64,000 bases of DNA from Eopsaltria australis (GCA_034509425.1 JAVTVJ010000570.1:806001-870000); one strand, 5' to 3'; shown: positions 1-15,464, counted from the first letter of the stretch. The notes: generated by a model not told the origin, from the letters alone. Translations and numbers: made by a program.

Positions 1-82
1 AAAAAACCAACCAAAAACCAAAAAAAAACCCCAAAAAAACAAAACAAAAAAACCCCAAAAAAACACCCCAAAAAAACCAAGG
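1..82. repeat. A-rich low-complexity stretch (A runs with CC/CCCC)
   Basis: Runs of four to eight A are separated by C, CC or CCCC over the first 82 bases. It may continue outside the window. No polyadenylated element is recognisable beside it. Confidence 0.85.
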
Positions 83-3000
83 CTCGCAAAATTTTCTGCA
101 TTTTTGTTCATTTGGAGTTTATACCAGTCTATGCCATGACCAATGTGCAACTTAACCTTTCAAGTTGGGTGCTTCAGTTTTCCCTTTGATTTCTGCTGAC
201 ATAAAAGGCATTAAGTGTCTGATTTCAAAGAACAGCCAGTGTGGATATTTGTTGTTCAGCATGGTGGTCTTTGCTTAAATGGGCTGCTTCTTTTGTGTTT
301 CTATTTTTTCTGTTGTTGACTTTCTCTATAAAAATTCTATTCTGAGCCTCCCTGTCTCACCATTCACCCCTGCAAAAAAATTATACAGCCCTGTATAAAA
401 TATTCTGGTAGCAAAGTGTAATATATCCCTAGAATATTTTCCATTTCTGTAAAAATGTAAGATCACAGTGTTTCCAAAATTATTTGCAGTCACATCAAGC
501 ACCATTTTGAGAAATTACCAATAATTAAGACATTACAGTTGCACCAGCAATTCCACTCTCAAACTTCAGAGGAAATGGAAAACACATAAGAAGGTTAATT
601 TCCTTTCTGAATTTTACACCAGGGACTACCTCTGTAGAAATTAAAACTGCCTCAGTTATTCTCCAGTCAAATTCAATTATATTTCTACCATGGTGATTTT
701 CTTCTGTATTTATCATCCTCGTATTAATTGCATTTAGGGTGTACATTTTTAAAATATTGTTCCCTTGAGCAAAGCAAGGAGGGAAAAGGCAGAAGCAACT
801 TGTTTGAGGTACAAAGCAACTCCTCAGAGTGCTGTGGGCAGGAGCTGTCACTGCTTCACACGCTGGGCCAGCTGCTCCAAATTAATGCAGCACTCCCAAA
901 CTTAATAGAGATGTATTAATTTATGCTGATTGAGAATCTGGGACAGATTTTTGGATCACCAAACACGCAACAAGAAGAGACTCCTCTGCAGGAATTCTGG
1001 ATGGAAGGCTCTGGCCTGTGCTCAGGCTGAGTGGGGCTCATGGATTATAAATAGGATTCCTCACGGCTCCCTTCCACAAAAACAGAGATAAAGCACACCC
1101 AGAGCGCAACCTGCAGCAAGTGCTGGGGTCACAGCTTGGAAATGACATCATGGTGCTGCACAGCAAGCAGAGTGTGTTTAGTCAGAGCTCCATCCCCAAG
1201 ATGACATCATCCCCAAGAGACAGCCCACGGTGCACAGAGGCTCCTGTGGCACCACTGGAGATCCAGGGCATATTCCTGATGCTGTTGGTGCCTGTTTTCC
1301 CAGCACACACACTCAGCCCTGTGTTGGGAAGCTGGCAGCAGTGTGCACTCACCCACACTCACACTTTGAGTGGACAATGCCACTCGTCCTCACTGCAAAT
1401 TTCTGAGAAGCTTATGCTGAGGGATACGAGCTTTTCACAGTTCTCACCAGAAAAACACCACAGTGCCATGAAATCCCACAGATCTTGTGGAAAAGGAGCA
1501 GGCAGGACTTCCAGAAAACCTGAAGATGGGGCAAAACTTTTCCCAGCTCATCCCACTCGTGAGCACACATTCCATCACTGAGGAAGCACAGCAGGACCCA
1601 GAACACTTCACTGGAGACTCTGGAGGCTGCTGCAGTGCAAAGAGTTTGGCAAAACCTTCTCTTCCCCATCCCACCTGGGTGCCCAGCACAGCCATTCCCC
1701 AGCTGTGACAGGTTCCTGCTGGCCTTGCACCTGCAGCTGCAGCTCCTCCTGCCTGCTGCTGGCTCTGGAAGCAACAGGAAAAACAGGTCTGGCCAGAGCA
1801 CAGCTGAACTGTGCACAACAGGCTCAGGCTTTTGGCACGGGGGCAAAGTGACACCACAGGACTCCAGCAGGATTTGAAAGCCCTGTTTGGTGCTGCCTGT
1901 ATTTGTAGAAGTATTGGCAGGTTTCAGCAGAGAAAACAAAAGGGAAAAAAAAAAAAAGAGTAAAAAATGCTGTGGACAGCAAAGGCCAGGATTCCATGTC
2001 ACTGCAGCACCCTCAAGGCATCAGGGCTGTTGTTGTTATAAATGGATTTTGAATTTCCCACAAGACTACTGAAGGAATCTGAAGGGCTGTGTGAAAAGGA
2101 AAAAAACTGCTTTTCAAGGGCTGGTATGGCCCTCTCCGTCCAGGAATATTCCTGGGATGATGTAGGACAAATGGAGACCAGGACAGTGCAGAGATGACAT
2201 TGCACAGGTGCAGTGACTTTTATTGCAGCAGTTTTAGAGTGATTTACATGCAGAAGGAAAAGATACAGACCCACTTGGGAGAATCAGAAAGGAAGGAAAT
2301 TGCCTTAAGATGTATTTTTTTCACTGCTCAATGGCTGTCTCCTCACAGCGAGGAAAAAAGGGGGAGAAAACCAGAGAGGAGCACAAAGAAAATTGAGCAT
2401 TGGGGAATACATCTGTATTCCTGTATCACAGTCTGGGAGCTGGGAAGGCCAGGAGGACTTCATTGCCTCTCCAGTGGTGAACTACACAGCACTCATCCCC
2501 TCTTTATGCACCAGACTCCACCTGCAAAATCAAATGGCAGCAACAGTCTCCTCTGGAAAGTGTTGTAAGACCTACTGGAAAAAGGAAAACAAACAACCAG
2601 CAGCCAAATCCTTCCCTCCCCACTGCCCTTCCCAAAAAAACCCATTCCCCACCACCACCTAAAGTTAATTTCTTCATTTGAGTTTCATGAGAATAGTGGC
2701 TGGAAACTTCCTGGCAGTATCACACTTTGCAGCTGGTTATGATGTGATTCTAACTGGTCAAGGTGAACTGAAATGACAACTTGGTTTTTTGCACAGCTTT
2801 TCTGATTTTTTCACCAATAGATCACAAAACACTTTACAGAAGAGAGTGGAAATAACATCACCTGACTCTTCACATGCTCAGGCTAAGCAAAAAATTGGTG
2901 TCAAACTAAGGGAAAGAACCCAGAAACTGAGAGCCCTTTTTTTGTACTCTAACCAGGAAAGGAAATACTTTTCAAATAGAAAATTAACCTGACTTTTTCC

Positions 3001-4635
3001 CTACTCCCCTTTAGAAAACAAGGCAGTAAAACAAGCTTGTGTTTAGCCAGGGGAACTTTTATCAGCTCCAAGTCAGTTTTACAGCAGTATTTGCTATCTG
3101 CAACAGATCCATAAAAAGATAATACCCTACACCATGGCCTGTATTGCTTTTACTGTTTTTTGAATTTTAAGTGCCATATCTGTATGCACAATAACACAGC
3201 AGAGGAGAAGAAAAGCAGATTGAAATTTAGGCAGGTGAAGAGAATTCCTACCTACCACCCATACAGAGTACACAAGATGGAAATACAAGTTAACATTCCA
3301 GTGGAGACACCCCTTAAATATGAAATGCAGTGTAGAGCATTTGAGTGATCTATTACATGAATAAATGTAGAGGTTTTAAACATGTGTGCAGGTAAACCTA
3401 TGCCATTCACTCCAAAGGTCCAACATTCTCATCTCTGGCCTTTGGAAACAAGAGAGAAAGGAAAACTGGGGTCATTTTTTCTTGCACACTTCTCTGCCAC
3501 TGTCACTTCACAAGAATGCTCGAGAGAAATACAGAAAATGAACACTCTAGGGTCAAAACCTTCCCTTCCCCCACTCCTTTTTTTTTCCTGCTAGGACTTT
3601 TTATCAGTTTGTACAAAATTGTACAAAATGAGTTGGTTTATTGAGTAATAGCATAACTGTTTGAATTATTGAAGGAAGTGAAAAGTCACCAAAACAAACA
3701 CATCCAGTCTGCTAATTTTACTCGCAGTTTCTGAAGTGACATAATGCAGCTTCTTTTTAAAGCTTTCTTGGAAAAACAGCAATTTCCTGTGTTTATTTTG
3801 TCTTCTTATTTCAGAAAAATCTCTCTGATTTGTGGCAGCAGACACGATCTACATGATAGAAGGTTTTTACCAACAAGAGGTTTTCACTGATATGATCAAT
3901 GGAGAAAAAAAACCCTTTTAGTATCACTGCCTTCATAGATTTTTAAAGAAATATTATCATGGGCCTCTCAAAAGATTATCATTCATGGTTTTAAAAGAGA
4001 ATCTCAATATTTAATTACTAGGACCATTATATAACAACTTATAATCTACTTTATGCCCTAAATTCTGCCTTAAGCTTGATCCATTTTATTCTGCTGAGCA
4101 GAATGGAAACTCATCTGGTATTTGTTATCTTGTAAGAACTGTGACAATCTGTAGTGGGGCTTTTCCATGTTTTAAAATTACAATAGCAGTGAGAATAGAA
4201 CTTTTACATGCTGATCCTGTTGAAAAAAAAGTATTTAATGGACAGCATTAAGCCAAGTGGATGAGATTGTAAGACATATTCAGGGTGCTTTTTTACTGCT
4301 TTGACTCTAAGTCAAAACATGCATATTTATAAATGAAACAGCTGATTTTTCTTAATGGGCTTTCAGCTGAGGGGTATGGCTATCCTCTGGTAAAATGACA
4401 TTTTGGTGACAGATTTTAAATAAACTGCAACAATCAAGTTGCAAGGAATGGGGAGGAAAGAAAGTAGGGGACTGTAGATATTAAAACCCCCATCAAGTTG
4501 CATGAGTTTGCTAAAAGCACAATTTTGTGATGAAGTATGGAAGGAGAGAAAAAGAAATAGCCACAGTACAAATCTACCCTCCCAGAAGAACCATCCCAAA
4601 AAACCAATATCCTTCAGCCACATCATGGATCATGA

Positions 4636-4745
4636 AGCACAGAATCACAGAACATCCCAGGTTGGAAGGGATATCCCAGAGATTCTCTCTTCTTCCACTC
4701 TGTGATGTACAAACCCTGCCAATAGTGATTGAGGATAACAGGCCA
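4636..4745 (-). mobile_element. CR1 LINE 3' end fragment
   Basis: CAGAATCACAGAACATCCCA followed by GGTTGGAAGGGATATCCCAG is the reverse complement of an avian CR1 3' terminus. The clear match is about 60 bp (4636-4695). The rest, to an AAACCCTGCC near 4720, is weaker. Confidence 0.75.
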
Positions 4746-7700
4746 GTAACTTGCTCATGTTTAGTACATACACCCAGTTTTCTGACATAGGGAAGGCTGT
4801 GCTTGCACCCTTCTCAGACAGACCCACCATCCTACTTTCATCTCTTTCCCCTACCTACACACTCACTGAAAAGAGCCTAGGAAAATCCTCAAGTTTCTGA
4901 CTTTTTTTTCCCAGAATTCACATGAGCTTGAAAGAACAAATGCTCACAACCAGATAATCTGAAGAGGTAAGATGAATGCATAAAAGAAGCTTTCCTGTGC
5001 TGATTTGCCACTAGCAAGAAATCAGAAATAGTGATTGCACACACAACACTCCAATTCCCACGGGAGACTTCACATTTTATCCCCTTTTTTTTGTTTATAA
5101 AGTTAACCTGAGTGTCACCTACTCAAGCAAAAACAAACTGTTAATTTATTGCAGGGATCAAGCAACATAAATGTGCAGATGCTGCACTTGCCACCCACAG
5201 ACTCCTGACACACACGCCCAGGTAAAGTCTCACCAAAGCAGCCCCTCCTGCTCAAGGAGCACCACAGTGCTGACAGCTTTACAGTAAATAACAAAGCCCA
5301 CAAGCACCACATAAAGCCTGTCAGGAAAACGGGGTCAAATCCTAACAATAAAGCCTTCAGGGAGGAAGATTCTCCTTTGATATGAACACTGCTTATTCCA
5401 AAGCCTTCCAATGCCTCTGTGATGGCTAAATATAGAGCATAATTGACTTCACAGATTGTTTGGCTCCCTGCATTATGAACAGACTCGTGGCCAGCTCCTG
5501 ACCATTCCTGCAGGGAAGTTCACTCTCCTCTTTCTGGGGAAAATGCAAAGAAGTCATGCCTGGAATTATTTGGTGCCGTCGTGGGGCTATGGAGCCAAAT
5601 CGTCTCCTCCACAAATCCTCTGTGCAAGTCTCTCCTGTTCCCACAGCTTTGTGGCCTCTCCTCAGAGCAGCACTCCTGGGGGACACTCCGGGAACACTCT
5701 GCTTCCACACAAAGGCAGCAGATCCAGAATGAACTGAAATGCAAACTTTGCCACGAAAGCTTTCCAGATCTGCAGACAGCAAACACCTCAGTGTGCTTGA
5801 GATCACTTGAAATCCAGCCCACCATAACGCAAGGAAAATCCCGTGCCCAGGGAAAAACAAAACCAAAAAGGAGTAAGAGATACACACACTGGGACTCCAA
5901 ACCAAAGCAACAATTTGAGCTTACACACAGACACACTGAACTACAGCAAAAACAGACTGCTGGTGACATTGGTTGGATGTTTGGTGAAATGTGGCAGCTG
6001 GAGAGATTTGCACTTTAAAGAGGAGCTAACAGCGTACATTGTTTGCTAATAGCTTCTGCTTCTAGACTCGAGCAATGCCTCTGGTTTTAATACCAGCCAT
6101 CTGTACTAAACCAAAAATGTATCAAAGCTGCACATCCTTAAGATACAGAAAAAAATGAATTATGGAACTGATCACCAGCCCAATGTCCTTTGTCCCTTAT
6201 AGGAAACACAGGTGTCTGTCACCAGAAAGAAGCCAAGCTATGGCACTTTGATTCCTGATGCAAAGGAAAAAAAAAACATTTTCTGCAGTCAGATTAGAAA
6301 ATATTAAATCAGACACCTTTAAAGCACCTTTAAAATCTGGATGTGTCTTAAGTTATATTTGCAAGGACGAAAAGAAAGAAATAATAGGGGTTCTGCTACA
6401 TTTCAGACTTCTACTTGCATGAACAGAGATTGTCCCTGCCTATTGCTTATTAGCCTAAAAGCTGTGGGAATCTCAGGGCAGAGGTGGGAGAAAGAGGAAT
6501 CCTATCTCTGCAAAACCTATGGACTCAAACTAAAAATAAACCCATTGCTCCCTTTCCCCTGAAGCCCCTTTCTGCTTTTGTTTGTTTGTTCTGGATTATA
6601 TCAGTCTCTTTTTCATGCTGGTGAATCATGTCTCTGTCACAGCTGATTCCATTTATCTATCCTGGGAGAAAACAAAAGCTAAAAATAACCCTTTTGGGGT
6701 TTCTGGTGGGGTTTGCATGAGAAGGGACTGAATATGTTCATTCCAAGCTTGTGTGTCAAAGTTTGGCTTTATCTTTGCCAGGGTTGATTTAACTAGTACC
6801 AGTTAGGAAAAAAAATAAAAATAAAAGAAGAGCAAAATAAAGTTTTTTGCTGTCCATAAAATTCCAAGTTGGCTAAAATTTAACAACATCTGTGGCAAAT
6901 AAAAAAGAAAACCTTTTTACCATGCAAGTCAGTACGAGAGTATTTTATTTGAAAGTGGGAGCTTTTTCCCAAAAGCAATTTGCCATTTCTTGTAATGAAC
7001 AGCAATGAAACGCACAGGTTCTGACAGGCTGGAGTATTTGTATTTAAAAAGCTTTTTCTCCCTACTTTGTGTAGAAATAATCATTAAATTTGGAATATCA
7101 TCACACTCAACAATCAGACTCAGAGTGAAAGGGGCATTTGGTCTGGACTGGGCTGGAAATCTTGCAAGAATGTTTATTTCTGTGACCTGCAGATGTTCTT
7201 TCCCCCACCTGTGTCAGACATACCTGACAATCTCACTGGCCCAGGGAAAGCATTTCAGTGTCTGGAGCTTTTTCTACAAAGTGTATGACCCATGACAGGC
7301 TGTATTCTTCTACCCCATCTTAGAGGAACTTGGTGGTTAAAGTGAAAAGAACAAGGGACTTCAACAACATGAAATAACAGTTGCTGCAAAAGGGAAAGAA
7401 GGCATCAGCATGACTGAAAATATTTTTTTTTAAAGTGTAGATTTTAAAATGTGTTTGGGGAATGCAGTAGAAAGATGTAACATTAAAGAAATGGTGCTAC
7501 ACTTAAAATGACAGCCTAATTTTCTTTTTTAAAGCTTACCAGCATTGCTGACTGTGACATAAATGGTCACTTGCCAGGAGAAAGCAGTTCAACTCTAAGG
7601 ATCCACCAAGAAACACAGATTGCCTCACACAAAAATGGTCCAGAGGTAAGAGATGCATCTTTAGGAGTCATTAAAAGGTGGTACTTATAAAAAAGAATGC

Positions 7701-10700
7701 ATGTTGCAGATTATCCCTCAATTATGATAAGACTGAAAAGTGTCAGATTTGTTTTCCCTTTACTTCCAGATCTTTCAAAAAAAATCCAGGCTGAAAATGG
7801 CAGGCAATGGAGCACAGCAAATCAAGGATACCAAGGGAGACCTTAGGAAAATGTCCCAGGGTGGGAGCACTTGGAGCTCTCCAAATGAAACCCCCAGAAC
7901 TCCCTGAGCACATCCAAAGGCCATGAAGTGTGGAGGGATTTCTGAAAACAAGATTCACCAGACAACAGAAAGTTCCTTCTGTCAGTCACTTGGCAGAGCT
8001 GCCCATGATATCACCACATTCCAGGCTCCTCAGGCTGACTGAGCTGGAAGCATCTGAGTTCATGAACTCCCAGAGCCACTCCCAGCACACTGATCCTGAT
8101 GGGGCCACCTTGAGCTTTTCCAAGTGTTTCAAACCTCACCTCGAAGTGACTGGGGGCTTCTCCCTGCTCCTCCTGCCACCCCAGGAATGCAGCTGCTCTG
8201 TCCTGTCTGAGCTGTCACAGAATGGGAAGCAGCAGCTTTTCCAGAGGTTTCATTGAACATGGATACAGTGGGGATGTCACCATCACAGATGAGTGGCATC
8301 AGCTTCACCAAGGTGAAGCCACTGAGTGCTCCCAGAGCAAAGTTAACAGCAGAGGAAGAGGAAGAACAAAGTGCTACCTTGGACAGACAACACCAGCAAA
8401 ATGCTGATGGAATATATCATTTTATGAACATAGCCAGGTCACTTTTACACAGATTTAAACTGTACTTGTTTAGCAAAGGAAAAAAAAATAAAAAAAAGGA
8501 TATGCCATTTTCCATACCATTCCTTCAGATATGTTTGCTTTGGGTGAAGAAAAAGCTTTTCTGTTGCATCACTGAATATAACGAGGTAAAATATGCTCTT
8601 AGTGACTTTCCCCTTATGAATCAGCCACAAGACTGATCTACAAACCTACTCTGGAAAATCTGTGAACAACTACTGAAAGCAGGGAGCACTCATTTTGACT
8701 TCCAAAGGCCTAGTTAAGTTAGATAGGCTGCTACTCAGAATTCTGTTTCCTTTCCAAATAATTGGACCTGATACACAAGTCCCTTGTCTTCAGTGTGGCA
8801 CTATTTTCCTGCCATTTTTTAGCATGCACCCATATTTTAGCTGGAAATTTGTGCAGAACCCATCCAGGTTGAGGGTTTGGAACAAAGCTCCAAGTCAAGT
8901 TCTGCCACAGTCATCACAGCAGAAGCACAGCTCTCCCATACTAACACTGCATCCAGTTCTCAAAATTAAAAATGTCTCTGTGCACTCACACAGATTCTAA
9001 TTAGCAGCAAAAGTAAAGCCTGACACAGTGACACATCTCCATGCCAACAACTCCCTGCAGATCTGGGAAGGGCACAATGCAATCAGTAAATACAGGATTT
9101 TCCCCTGCAAGAAACATCATTTTCCTCTGCTGTACTGGTCATAGCCAGTGCATTGTCATGTCATTAAAAATCCCAAATATCCTTTTTCATCCCTGGGGAA
9201 TGACATGGGTGGGACTGGAGAATTTACTGTTGCTGGGGTATAGTAGGAAGTACAGGAGGAAAATAAGAGATTTTATTTCTATCTGACCTCTAAAAATACC
9301 TGTTTACTGCATGAGTAATGGGCTCTCCTTCCACTCCTGAAATCACCAGCATCCCAAAAATGAGTGCCTGTCATCCTGCAGCCTCTATCCCAGTGGGAAG
9401 AGCTGGCACAAAGAAAGCAGTTCATGGGGCCAGGTGGGAAGTCCAAGTGGGCTGTGAAAAAGTGGGGAACTGCCCAGACCTTACAAGATCCAAAAAAACT
9501 GTGGCAGAGCAAAACTCCATCTTAAAGCTGTGCAGACAATAAAAAGGAATTCAAAAAGAAAGTGAATAGTTTCTGAGGCAGGACTGAAGTTGCTGTGGAA
9601 AAAACCAGCTCTGCCATTACTGCTTAAAAGGAGAGGTGTGGGGAAAGAGGAATATTTTAAGTCTAAAACTGCCTGGGTGGATATAAAAGTATTTCCCTTA
9701 AAGTGTGCACTGCACACAAACATCTGCTGATGCTGGAGTGAAAATACCTCAAGATGCTTTGGGGTACATGCTTCAAACACAATGCTTGTTTGCACTTTGC
9801 TATCTTGAAACAGAACTTTATAAATAAGGAATAGGAGAATCTCTCAGACTGAAGTTCACCTTTTTGTGTCATCTCAGCAGCATCCATTAATCAGTGTGCT
9901 GTGACCCAGGTACAGACAAACAGAAGCCTGACCATACTATTAAGGTGCCCATATATAAACTGAAAGAAGAGAGCCAAAAGGTTTAAAAATTAAAAGTTAA
10001 GGAGTGTAGCTCCATAACACTTGAAAGCCCACATGGAAAAAAATCCTTATTTTCAGAATAAGTAATTGTCCCAAGATAATTAAGGATTTCTTTTTAACTT
10101 TAAAACTCTCAGCCACTTCTATGAGGCCTTTTGAAGGTATTTAACCAGATAAGTGATCTGTATAATATCTAGTGCTGAGAAAAGGGGAAAACAGAAGTAG
10201 AGAGGCAGCAGGGCAGAGGGAAGAGCCAGACAAACATCTTGGAGGCAGCAGAGTCTTAGATCACTTCAAATTGATTGTGAAACCACAACCCTGAGAGTAA
10301 GAAACAGTCAGGAGTTCTGTAATACATCAGTGAGATAACAGAGAAAGGACCTGGTGAACCACAGTGAATCACTTGGTGAGAGGCATCTACTCTCAGCTTT
10401 GAGAGAGTCTTGATGGCAATATGTTGGTTTAAATATTGCTTCCACTTTTTGATGTGGCTGTTTTTCTTAATAACTGCATCAAAATTCCAACAATTTCCTG
10501 CCCTAAGTTACCCAAGAGCTTTTGGAGACTCCCCAGCCAGCCAGGTCTTTTACTGATAGGAACCAGTTTTCTTGAGCCCCACCTTCCACAAAACTGGGCC
10601 TAGAGAAAGCTTCATGTATCAGTTTTTCTTCTGAAAGATAAAAAGGAAATGAAAAGACTCCTTCTGATTCATCCTTTTCATGGGAGTTCTGCAAGAAACC

Positions 10701-13700
10701 CGTGTTAGTTCGTATAAATCCAGCAAACACACCCCCACCAAAAGAAAATAGGCATTTCTGTGGCTTTTTATGATTCTTTGTCCAAAGAGGCCTAACTTTC
10801 AATTGTCTCTACTATAATTCACCTGTAATTGCATTCCCTACTCCTTTTGTTTATTGAGACTCAATAGAATTTTCCTAAAATCCTCTTGTGTTACCACCTA
10901 TTAACCAGCTGATTTTTAACAGCTCATTTTGCTCCCTTCTCTATTCCCATTTTAGTGCTCTTGCATCACATTTCTTAATTCAATTCTAAAAAAAAAGAGA
11001 AACCAAAACCCATCAATATTAAAAAGTATTTGCAAGTTCTACCGCCCTGTGTTTTATTTCAATGGCTATCATTGGTTAAATAAAAATTCCATAGGAAGAA
11101 GAAGCTTCTGCTCCAAAGGCAGAGTGTTATTGTTGTACTTCTGAAAGCATTTGGCATGACCATAGAATGAGCACAGTGAGTTTGGGCACAGGTAGAGAAG
11201 AAACAGCCCTTGTGAGAGACTTGCAAGAATTTGCATTCTCCTTTTAATGCATGAAGATCCATAGTAAAACTAAGAATCTCACTAATTAGCTCAGGTTTTT
11301 TTTCTTCAAGGAACTCACAGACCTAAGCAAAGATACAGAATGCCTAGAAGAGCATTTCTTCATGTAGGGAAAGGAACACAGCACAAACCCCCATACACAG
11401 AGTCACATTTCCAGTCTGGTGACCATGTTTCCTTTAGTTCACAGAGTTCACACCTCATTTTTGCTGGCAAAATCAACAACAAACTTCTGCCCTCCTACGG
11501 TCATTCACTTGAATTTTTGCCAGTGAGTCAAAGCATTTTTTCCCCCAAAAGAAAACACTTCACCAGCATCATTTACTACTCCCCCTAAAAATACTTTCAG
11601 CACGACATTACAGGCATACTTTTGACAACTGTGCTTTTGGAAAGCAGCATTCTCTGGAGCAGTCAGACAATAAAAGGTTTACTGTTCTAAAGGCCTGCTA
11701 CTGACTAAGAACAGACAGGCATCAACAAGAACTTGAAGAGAAATGTTCATTTCTTGTCTTTATAATCATAAAAGTTTTTACTGTCTATAGGTGCAAGTCT
11801 GGATAAATGCAGCCATTTGTAACTCCCAGCATCACAATATTTTTTACTACATCAGCATTTCAAAGTTCTCTTGACTTTGATCCACAAACAGAAAACCAGA
11901 AAAATTTTGTAACACTTTCTCATGCTAGACTTCTTCTTGTCTTGTTGCCTCACACTAACAATTCCTTTAGAAAGCAGGGTTAAATTTTGCCTGCATCAAA
12001 CATTCTTGTAGGTGATTGACATCAACAAAAATAAAAGTCGTGTTATTGTTACAAAATGAAATTGCAACAGCCCTATAGCTATGATTAATACCAGAACAAT
12101 TTTTACCATCCTTTGCTGTTAAAGACCCTTTGCTCCATAGATGCTTTGCAAAATGGCATGTGCAAAAGAGGAATGAGGATGGGATTTTGCAGAAAATGCA
12201 GTTTGGCAGAACATGACAACAAACGTAGCAAGCATTAAGCAGTGATCAAGCCCTGTGTTTATATTTCCATAATAATATGAAGGAAATGAAGATAATGTCC
12301 TTTAGTTTGTCAGTCAAAACTAAGGGGTGGATTTTAAGTCAGGGAAGACTAAACTTGACTATCAGAATATCTCAGTGATAGAAAAATACATGTTCACAGA
12401 TCCCCTCCTCAGCATCTTCAAGGATTACAAAGCAGGGATATTCCAATAATATCTAGGAGAAATTACAAGCCCCAAAACCTGTTTCCCATTTGTGATTTGG
12501 ACTTTGTGGGTTGTGTCTGATGAAAAGAGTGTTCTCCCACAGGCTGCTGTGCAGTGTTCCAAACCCCACACGACCCTGGGGTTCTGCCTGACCCTGCCTG
12601 CTGCGAGCCAGCTCCTGGGCTGCAGCTCAGCCCTCAGCACAAGCTCCTGTGCAAACACCAGGGCTCACAGCCCATTTGATAATCTGGGTTCAGAGAAGCC
12701 ATGGAGAAGGTTAACCCACTGCACTTGGAGAATGAGCTGGCCTAATGTCCCCTGTCACAGAGTTCCTCAGAGTTCTCCCTGCCTCTGTGGAGTTGCAGAG
12801 CTGCCTCCAGCAGCACGGCTGCAGATTCAACCTGCCAGAGCCCAGCTGGGTGTGAGCCCAAGGCAGGCCAGCTGTGTTTGAACAAAAGAACTCAAATGAG
12901 AGCTAACAGTGTAAACCAGAAGACTTTGGACTTAAATTGCTTCCTTCACTTTCCTACCCCCCAATAAACGAAGGCAGTTTGAAACAGGCTGATAAGGAAG
13001 CCATGGCCACAAGTGGGGAGAATATTTCTTTAATAAAGATGGGGTCACCCACCTGAATTGCCAGACAATTCTGCTCTATTTTTTGCTGCCCAAACAAGAA
13101 TACTGAAACCAAAGAACAGGCTGAAACCCATTGCCCAGCAAGAACTGCAGCTGTTGTCAAACATTTACCCTGCTCAGACAGTGCTAGAAGGAAAAAGACA
13201 CGTAGAGGAGAAGCAGTGAGGGGAATGGTGATGTCATGAATAGCAAGCTCTATAATGAGCTCATGCCCCTTCTATTTGTGAAAGAGATAAGCATTTTCTG
13301 AACAAGGAACAGGCAAAGATAAGATTAAATAACCTCCAGCTCTTCATTAACTCGTGCATTAAAGCATCACAATGCTGAAACTGGAGATTTTGGAAATGGT
13401 CATTATTAGTGCTCAGCTGATACAACTGAAAAGAGAGGATGACTCTGTGATACTATGAGGGTTTTTTTTTTCCTCAATTGCTATAATTTTGTTGTATAAT
13501 ACTTGTCTGAGATAAGTACTGAATGGATAAAGTAAGGGCATACATTTTGGGTTTGTATTTCCAATTCAGTTGCAGAGGCCTGAGATAATGGGCTGTGGCA
13601 AAGTCTTTAATCCAAACATCAGAAGTAAGGATCATTTTTTGAGCACTAGAGGTCTCAAAAAGCTTTCCAATACGCTTATGAAAATACCAAAATAATTTTT

Positions 13701-14521
13701 AAAAAGTTTTACATTAATCTGTTGGATATTTGCTTCTTGCATCAATTAAACCAGCTGGTAACATCTACCAAACTGTGGCTGGGTGTTTATCTGTTGAAGG
13801 GGAAGAAATCTGCCCTTGTGAACAAACACTGAAATTTTATTTTACCCTAGGCCACCCACAGTGTGTTTACTCATGACACACAGAGACTTGCTGTAAAGTA
13901 AGCAGGAGGATAATTCTGACTTAATTTTCAGGGTTTAATATTATGCATGAGTGATAAAATTAAATTTAGACTCTGAGTAAATATGCAGGGGTTCAAGCAC
14001 ACCAGTTGGTTAATTAAGGGCTTCCACAACCAGGCAAACAAAAGCAATCTAAAAAGGTGTAATGTAGCATCACAGGAAAGAGAGACCTCTGTAAGCCAGA
14101 GTACAGCCACATTTCACAGAAATCCAATAGCTACCTCCATGGTTCTAGCTCTAAACCTCCATAGTTCTAGCTCTAAAGCTCAGTTTCATCAACTCCATGC
14201 AGGGCTGACTGTAAATTGGAAGGGAATGGGACACCCCCTTTATCCTCCTTATTGATTACATCCAGCAGGGAGCTGCTGGGAGGTCGCTGGGGAGATGTGC
14301 TGATAACAAAAGATAAAGATTCCTCTCCAAGTTCTGCAGATGTTAGACATTCTTCCTGGGAAAAATTCTAAGGCCATCTGAGGACACAAACTCACATTCT
14401 TGACCAGCTAGAGACAAAACTCAGATGCTTGATCACTGAAATAGAAGTCAGAGCTCAATCAAGGCTCCTCAGTACAGTGAGCAAAGTCAAATTTTGTCAT
14501 CCAGGGCTTTTGTCAGACATG

Positions 14522-14549
14522 CACACACACACATACACACACACACACA
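14522..14549. repeat. (CA)n microsatellite
   Basis: About 14 CA dinucleotides with one TA interruption. Confidence 0.95.
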
Positions 14550-15464
14550 AGCTTCTCCCATCCCACAAAGAGGAGGAACTGCAGGGATTGAGGACAGGAT
14601 GAGGGGGTTATAGATGGTGAAAGCTGAGAGGAGCTCTGAAGTCACCAGAGAGATGTGCAGGTAGCTCTGGGTGACAGTGAGAGCCCCTCAGATCTTCCTC
14701 CAGACACGTGCTGCTTTCCCTGCTTCCATCCCCTCAGCTTTCCAGGCACAAGCTCCCCACCCAGCTCCTGTTCTGCACTCCCCATTTCACTCTGCACCGG
14801 TCAATCCCCCATCCTAAGGATCTGACATTATTCCTGTGCCTCAGGAGTGCAGGGGGAAGACAGAACATGCCCAACCCATTTGTGCTGCTGAGACAGAGTT
14901 TGGCACAAGGCAGTTCTCCCTCACTGACAGAGCACTGCTGTATAGAAAGAGCAGGGGTAATTAGCTTAATAAATTGCACCTCATTTTACTTAGAGCTGAC
15001 CTTGGGTTTCCCTGCAAGAGGGGACAGGAAAAGGGTTTGCAGTCAAAACCCTCAAGGTAGCACAGCCCTTCCTTGGCCAGCAAGTTCCCCTTGCCCAGTG
15101 CTTGTTAAACACTAACAGGCTTGTTTCCTAAATTAAAATTTAATCAGAGCTTGGCAGGTGGATAACATGAGACTGATAGAAGCCTTTCACTCAAGGTTAC
15201 GCAGCAAGGATTATGCACAGAAATCAAATTGAAACTTTCCTTACATTAAAAAACCCCCAAACCAATGAAAATTCTTTGTCAAGACGAGAAAGAATGTGAA
15301 CTTCCATGAGCTACAAAATTCTGAGATGAAATATAAAATTTACAGCAGCCACGGTCTCAAAGGAGCAAGAAAAGCACTAAACACAGGAAGAGCACATGCT
15401 TTGTTGATCAGAAATGCCTGGTAAATGCTGCAAGTTCCACACATTTCACACTAGAAGCAATTTC

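Noticed and set aside
1412..2002. Minus-strand open frame of 196 codons, the longest in the window
   Set aside because: Cys/Leu/Phe-rich with a low-complexity Phe run, no domain, several overlapping open frames on both strands, and no splice or promoter context. Best read as chance in a GC-richer patch.
5426..6018. Overlapping open frames of 145-159 codons on both strands
   Set aside because: No motif, membrane pattern or repeat family recognised. The stop-poor composition of the patch explains them.
12540..12880. GC-richer segment tested as a possible KCNQ1 exon 12 or 13
   Set aside because: Neither strand gives the helix B sequence or matching splice phases.
14133..14178. Two adjacent copies of a CTCCATGGTTCTAGCTCTAA-like 23-bp unit
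   Set aside because: A minor two-copy duplication with no further sign of function.
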